Shown piece after piece: positions 57,490 through 60,000 of a DNA stretch of 60,000 nucleotides (the first letter of the stretch is position 1; each line of letters opens with the position of its first letter). The stretch comes from Takakia lepidozioides (taxonomy: Eukaryota > Streptophyta > Takakiopsida > Takakiales > Takakiaceae). The position numbers were made by a program, and so were the translations under genes. The stretch lies in assembly GCA_030704615.1 (NCBI GenBank), contig CM060734.1, positions 19,780,001 to 19,840,000 of the forward strand, given 5' to 3'. The notes beneath the pieces were generated by a model, which saw nothing but the letters and a program-made list of their open reading frames with translations, had not been told where the DNA came from and searched no databases.

Positions 57490-57965
57490 GACGTTATGGC
57501 ACACGCGCGAGTTGACCGGTGGGCCCCGTGCACGGACGCCCGGCTCCCCCCACCCGGACCCCCCGCCCGCCGCTGCGCGCGTTCGCCCACTTGCTGCCGC
57601 GGCCCACCAGCCGCGCCCGTGGCAGCCCCGCCCGCGCTCCGCCGCGCCCCCAGTCCGGCATGGCAAGTCCGCCCGCCAGTCCTCTGCCCGTGAGTCCAGT
57701 TCCCCTCAGTCCGCCAAACCGCCAGTCTGCTATGCACGCCAGTCCGCTGTGCCAGTCCCCGCAAGTCCACCCAACAGTCCGCTGTGCCCGTTTGCTGCCC
57801 CCCAGTCTGCCAGTCTGCCAGTCCGCGCCGGCCGAAGGATCTGGATCGTCCATTCTGAGAAACCCATCCGCGCCATCCATGCCAGTCCGCTGTGCCAGTC
57901 CCGGCCAGTCCACCCAACAGTGTGACCGCCAGTCCGCCGCCCATGAGTCCGCTTTCGTCCAGTCC
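57490..57965. repeat. GC-rich CCAGTCCG array on the 5' side of MULE copy 3
   Basis: A sharp change to very GC-rich DNA, with CCGCCCGC runs to 57650, then more than 20 copies of CCAGTCCG, CCAGTCTG and GAGTCC-like words. Long open frames in all six readings result from the composition. Confidence 0.75.
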
Positions 57966-58148
57966 ACTAATGATGCCGCATCTGGACCGTCCGTTCATAA
58001 ATGCCATCTGAGCCCTCCATTTTTAGGGCATGAATTGAAACCTTATCCCTGCCGCCTGCCACATGCCAGCAGCCGCGAACGTGCGCACTGATGCTCCTTG
58101 CACGTTGTCCATCGTGTCCAGGCATGGGTAGCAACAACGCTCTGATGC

Positions 58149-59197
58149 ATGAGAAAGAAATATCCGAATGGGCATGAATTTTTGGACTACATCGATAAGG
58201 AATGGCGTCCTAAAATAGCAATGTGGTGTACAACAGCTCGCCATGTTCCGCATGCCAGTCAAGACACCAATGCTAGCATTGAGGCATACCATGGAAACTT
58301 GAAGGCAAGACTGAGGATGGGGAAAGGCAAAATGACTGGGCGTAGAGTGGATTGGCTCATATGGGAACTCACAGGCTGTGTGCTAACACACTACTGGTAT
58401 GCAATTCACCTAAAGACGCACAGATTCATAAGGAATGACAAACATGAGAAGTACATGTCCAGTTCTGTGCTTGCGGCACGCGATATCCCAGCTTGCAATG
58501 TCACTCTTCCGTTCCATCCTGGGCAACCAGCCTATGTTCTAAGCACCAATCACCCAAACACAATTTACATTGTTTACAACCCCGGATGCGAATGGGCTTC
58601 TCGCACTTGCCCATGGGCAATGAAGGGCAATTTGTGCAAGCATCAAGTCCGAGTCCTAAAGTTGCTTCATCCACACTTGCAGGATGGACTCATAGTGCGC
58701 GCTTGTGACACGACGCTGGGAACCATTCATGGAGGATTGCATAATGTGTTTAGGGTTCATGCAAGTGTCGGCGACGAAGAGGGTTTGGGAAATGCAACAG
58801 AGGGCCCTTCCACAGATGACTTCCCCTATGATGCGGAGCCTGTCCTCGTACCATCCTCCATGGATGAAGAATTTGCAGACATACTTCGCATTGTTGGGGA
58901 CAACAAATACCTGCATAAACATGTGTTGTCTTCTCTTCGTATATGTAGGGGCAGCTTGTTGATATTCTCGCCAAGAGTGCTGCAGGAATGCTGCACCTTG
59001 CGGCAGCAAAGAGCTTCCGTTTTGTAAATGACAACAACAATATGTCGTTGAAAAGGAAACGGGATTTTGTTGAGGCATGGAAAACGCGACCTAGGGTCTT
59101 ATGCAAAACAGGGAAGAGGGTTGGTGCCCCAACACCTGCAGCACACATATACTCCACAATCCAAAGAGTCGCAGACCGTATACCAGTTTTAAAGTAG
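58149..59197 (+). pseudogene. MULE-type transposase, copy 3 (C-terminal part only)
   Basis: Encodes HEFLDYIDKEWRPKIAMWC and DTNASIEAYHGNLKARLR, which is the region of the catalytic Glu in MULEs, then PGCEWASRTC...GNLCKHQVRVLK, a SWIM zinc finger (C-x-W/C...C-x-H). After about 58900 the frame shifts or splices into VDILAKSAAGMLHLAAAKS and ends at 59197 with RVADRIPVLK. The first two acidic residues and the N-terminus are missing; the frame simply begins next to the CCAGTC array. It is a different lineage from copies 1 and 2, with a different SWIM spacing. Truncated, so not autonomous. Confidence 0.8.
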
Positions 59198-59279
59198 AGT
59201 AGGAAATGTAAGAAATGGTACAATATCATTCTCCCCATGAAATAAAATTTTGGCGGTATGATTGCATGTGCACTAGACG

Positions 59280-60000
59280 TCCAACCTGCCTGCCAACCAG
59301 CCTGGTAAACCAGTCTTCTGGCGTCTGAACCAGTCTGCTCAACCACTCTTCTGGTATTTGAACTAGTCTGTTGTACCAAGCTGGGACTCAGTCTTCAAAC
59401 AGTCTGCTGTGCCAGCCTTCTCCTGAGCAGACCAGTCTCCCGGTTCTGAACGTGCCTGCACCTGGCTGACCAGTGAGCCTCATGCGGTTTGCCCATCAGA
59501 CTGGCCATTCTCAGCACGGTGGACTCTCATTACTCTGCTGACCAGACTTGGCAGTCTACTGGCCAATGCCATCCGCCTGTACTATACCACTCCGGTGACT
59601 CTCGACAGTCTGCTCACCAGTGCAGACTCATGGTTCCCAATCGCATCTGCCAGTCTGCCGGACTGGTCCCAACTCCTCAGTCTGTTGGACTCTCGTTAGT
59701 CTGGCGACATTGCCATTTGTCTGCTCACAAGCCTAGGCATACCCTCTTCCCGTACTCTGGCAGTCTGCCGACTCTCAGCTGTTTGCTGACCAGTGGACTC
59801 CCTTGCAGTCCACTCAGCAGACCACTCCAATTGCCTCTCCAGCAGACTCTATAGACTCCCACACTGCACAGGTCCCACTACACTCAGCCGACTCGGCAGA
59901 GTCACGACTCAGCAGACTGAGCAGGCGAGAGGCAGGTGTGAACGTAGTGACGTCATTCAAAAGACTGGCCCAACAGAATAGACTGGGTATGCGAGATCTT
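59280..60000. repeat. CAGTCTGC array on the 3' side of MULE copy 3
   Basis: Dozens of CAGTCTGC, CAGACTGG, GACCAGTC and GACTCTC words spaced irregularly, continuing to the window edge. The base word is shared with the array at 57660-57965, so the two flank copy 3. Confidence 0.8.

Noticed and set aside
57477-58091. Several 130-190-codon Pro/Arg/Gly-rich frames in the GC-rich block
   Set aside because: They overlap in most frames on both strands, as expected from composition and the CCAGTC words.

Overview
This window looks like nuclear DNA of a streptophyte plant. The evidence is a PLS-type pentatricopeptide (PPR) fragment near 54.7 kb, short GT-AG introns of 83-86 bases, a tRNA-derived SINE, plant-type MULE transposases with SWIM zinc fingers, and a copia-type LTR with the plant initiator-tRNA-Met primer site. 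I cannot name the species. Almost nothing here looks like a host housekeeping gene. It is a stack of transposable elements, most of them decayed, plus several unusual accessory genes carried by them.

Region by region. 0-6.8 kb: a minus-strand gene 'Y1', an array of GGCGCC-centred palindromes repeating every 53 bases, then MULE transposase copy 1 on the plus strand. 6.9-16.1 kb: 'gene X' (acidic N-terminus, coiled coil, RING-like Cys/His motif, basic tail), bounded on both sides by inverted CATGAGC repeats. 16.1-24.5 kb: the mirror image of the left side: MULE copy 2 on the minus strand, a second palindrome array, and gene 'Y2' on the plus strand. The two outer modules (Y - palindrome array - MULE) are homologous, so 0-24 kb forms one inverted, symmetric structure around gene X. 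24.5-28 kb: a 120-base tandem repeat, a 20-base minisatellite and a 1,015-base direct duplication. 28-33.2 kb: two minus-strand genes, one with a RING finger and coiled coil, the other resembling CACTA-associated Transposase_24 proteins, separated by CCACGG/GTCCACACC repeats. 35.3-39.7 kb: a SEN1-type helicase remnant and a decayed DDE transposase of the 'SDGxAAQ' kind.

41.7-49.7 kb is the most interesting block. It holds a spliced minus-strand gene for an adenine/cytosine methyltransferase-like protein whose motif order is permuted (motif IV before motif I), with a 1-kb array of ten or so 95-base hairpins inside one of its introns. Head-to-head with it is a spliced ParB/sulfiredoxin-fold-like gene with a DGNHR motif. 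Next comes a decayed protein-kinase-like gene just inside a CACTA-type terminus. ParB-like plus methyltransferase is a combination familiar from phages and bacterial mobile DNA. Here the splice phases suggest the two pieces were once one gene, separated by an inversion.

49.7-60 kb: two direct copies of a 1.2-1.6 kb unit carrying CGGTCGCA subterminal repeats (one copy split by an LTR plus primer-binding site), small gene relics, a PPR remnant, a SINE, and the C-terminal part of a third MULE transposase flanked by CCAGTC-rich arrays. Many reading frames carry TGA, TAG or TAA where homology or frame continuity predicts CGA, CAG or CAA, which fits C-to-T decay of methylated, silenced elements.
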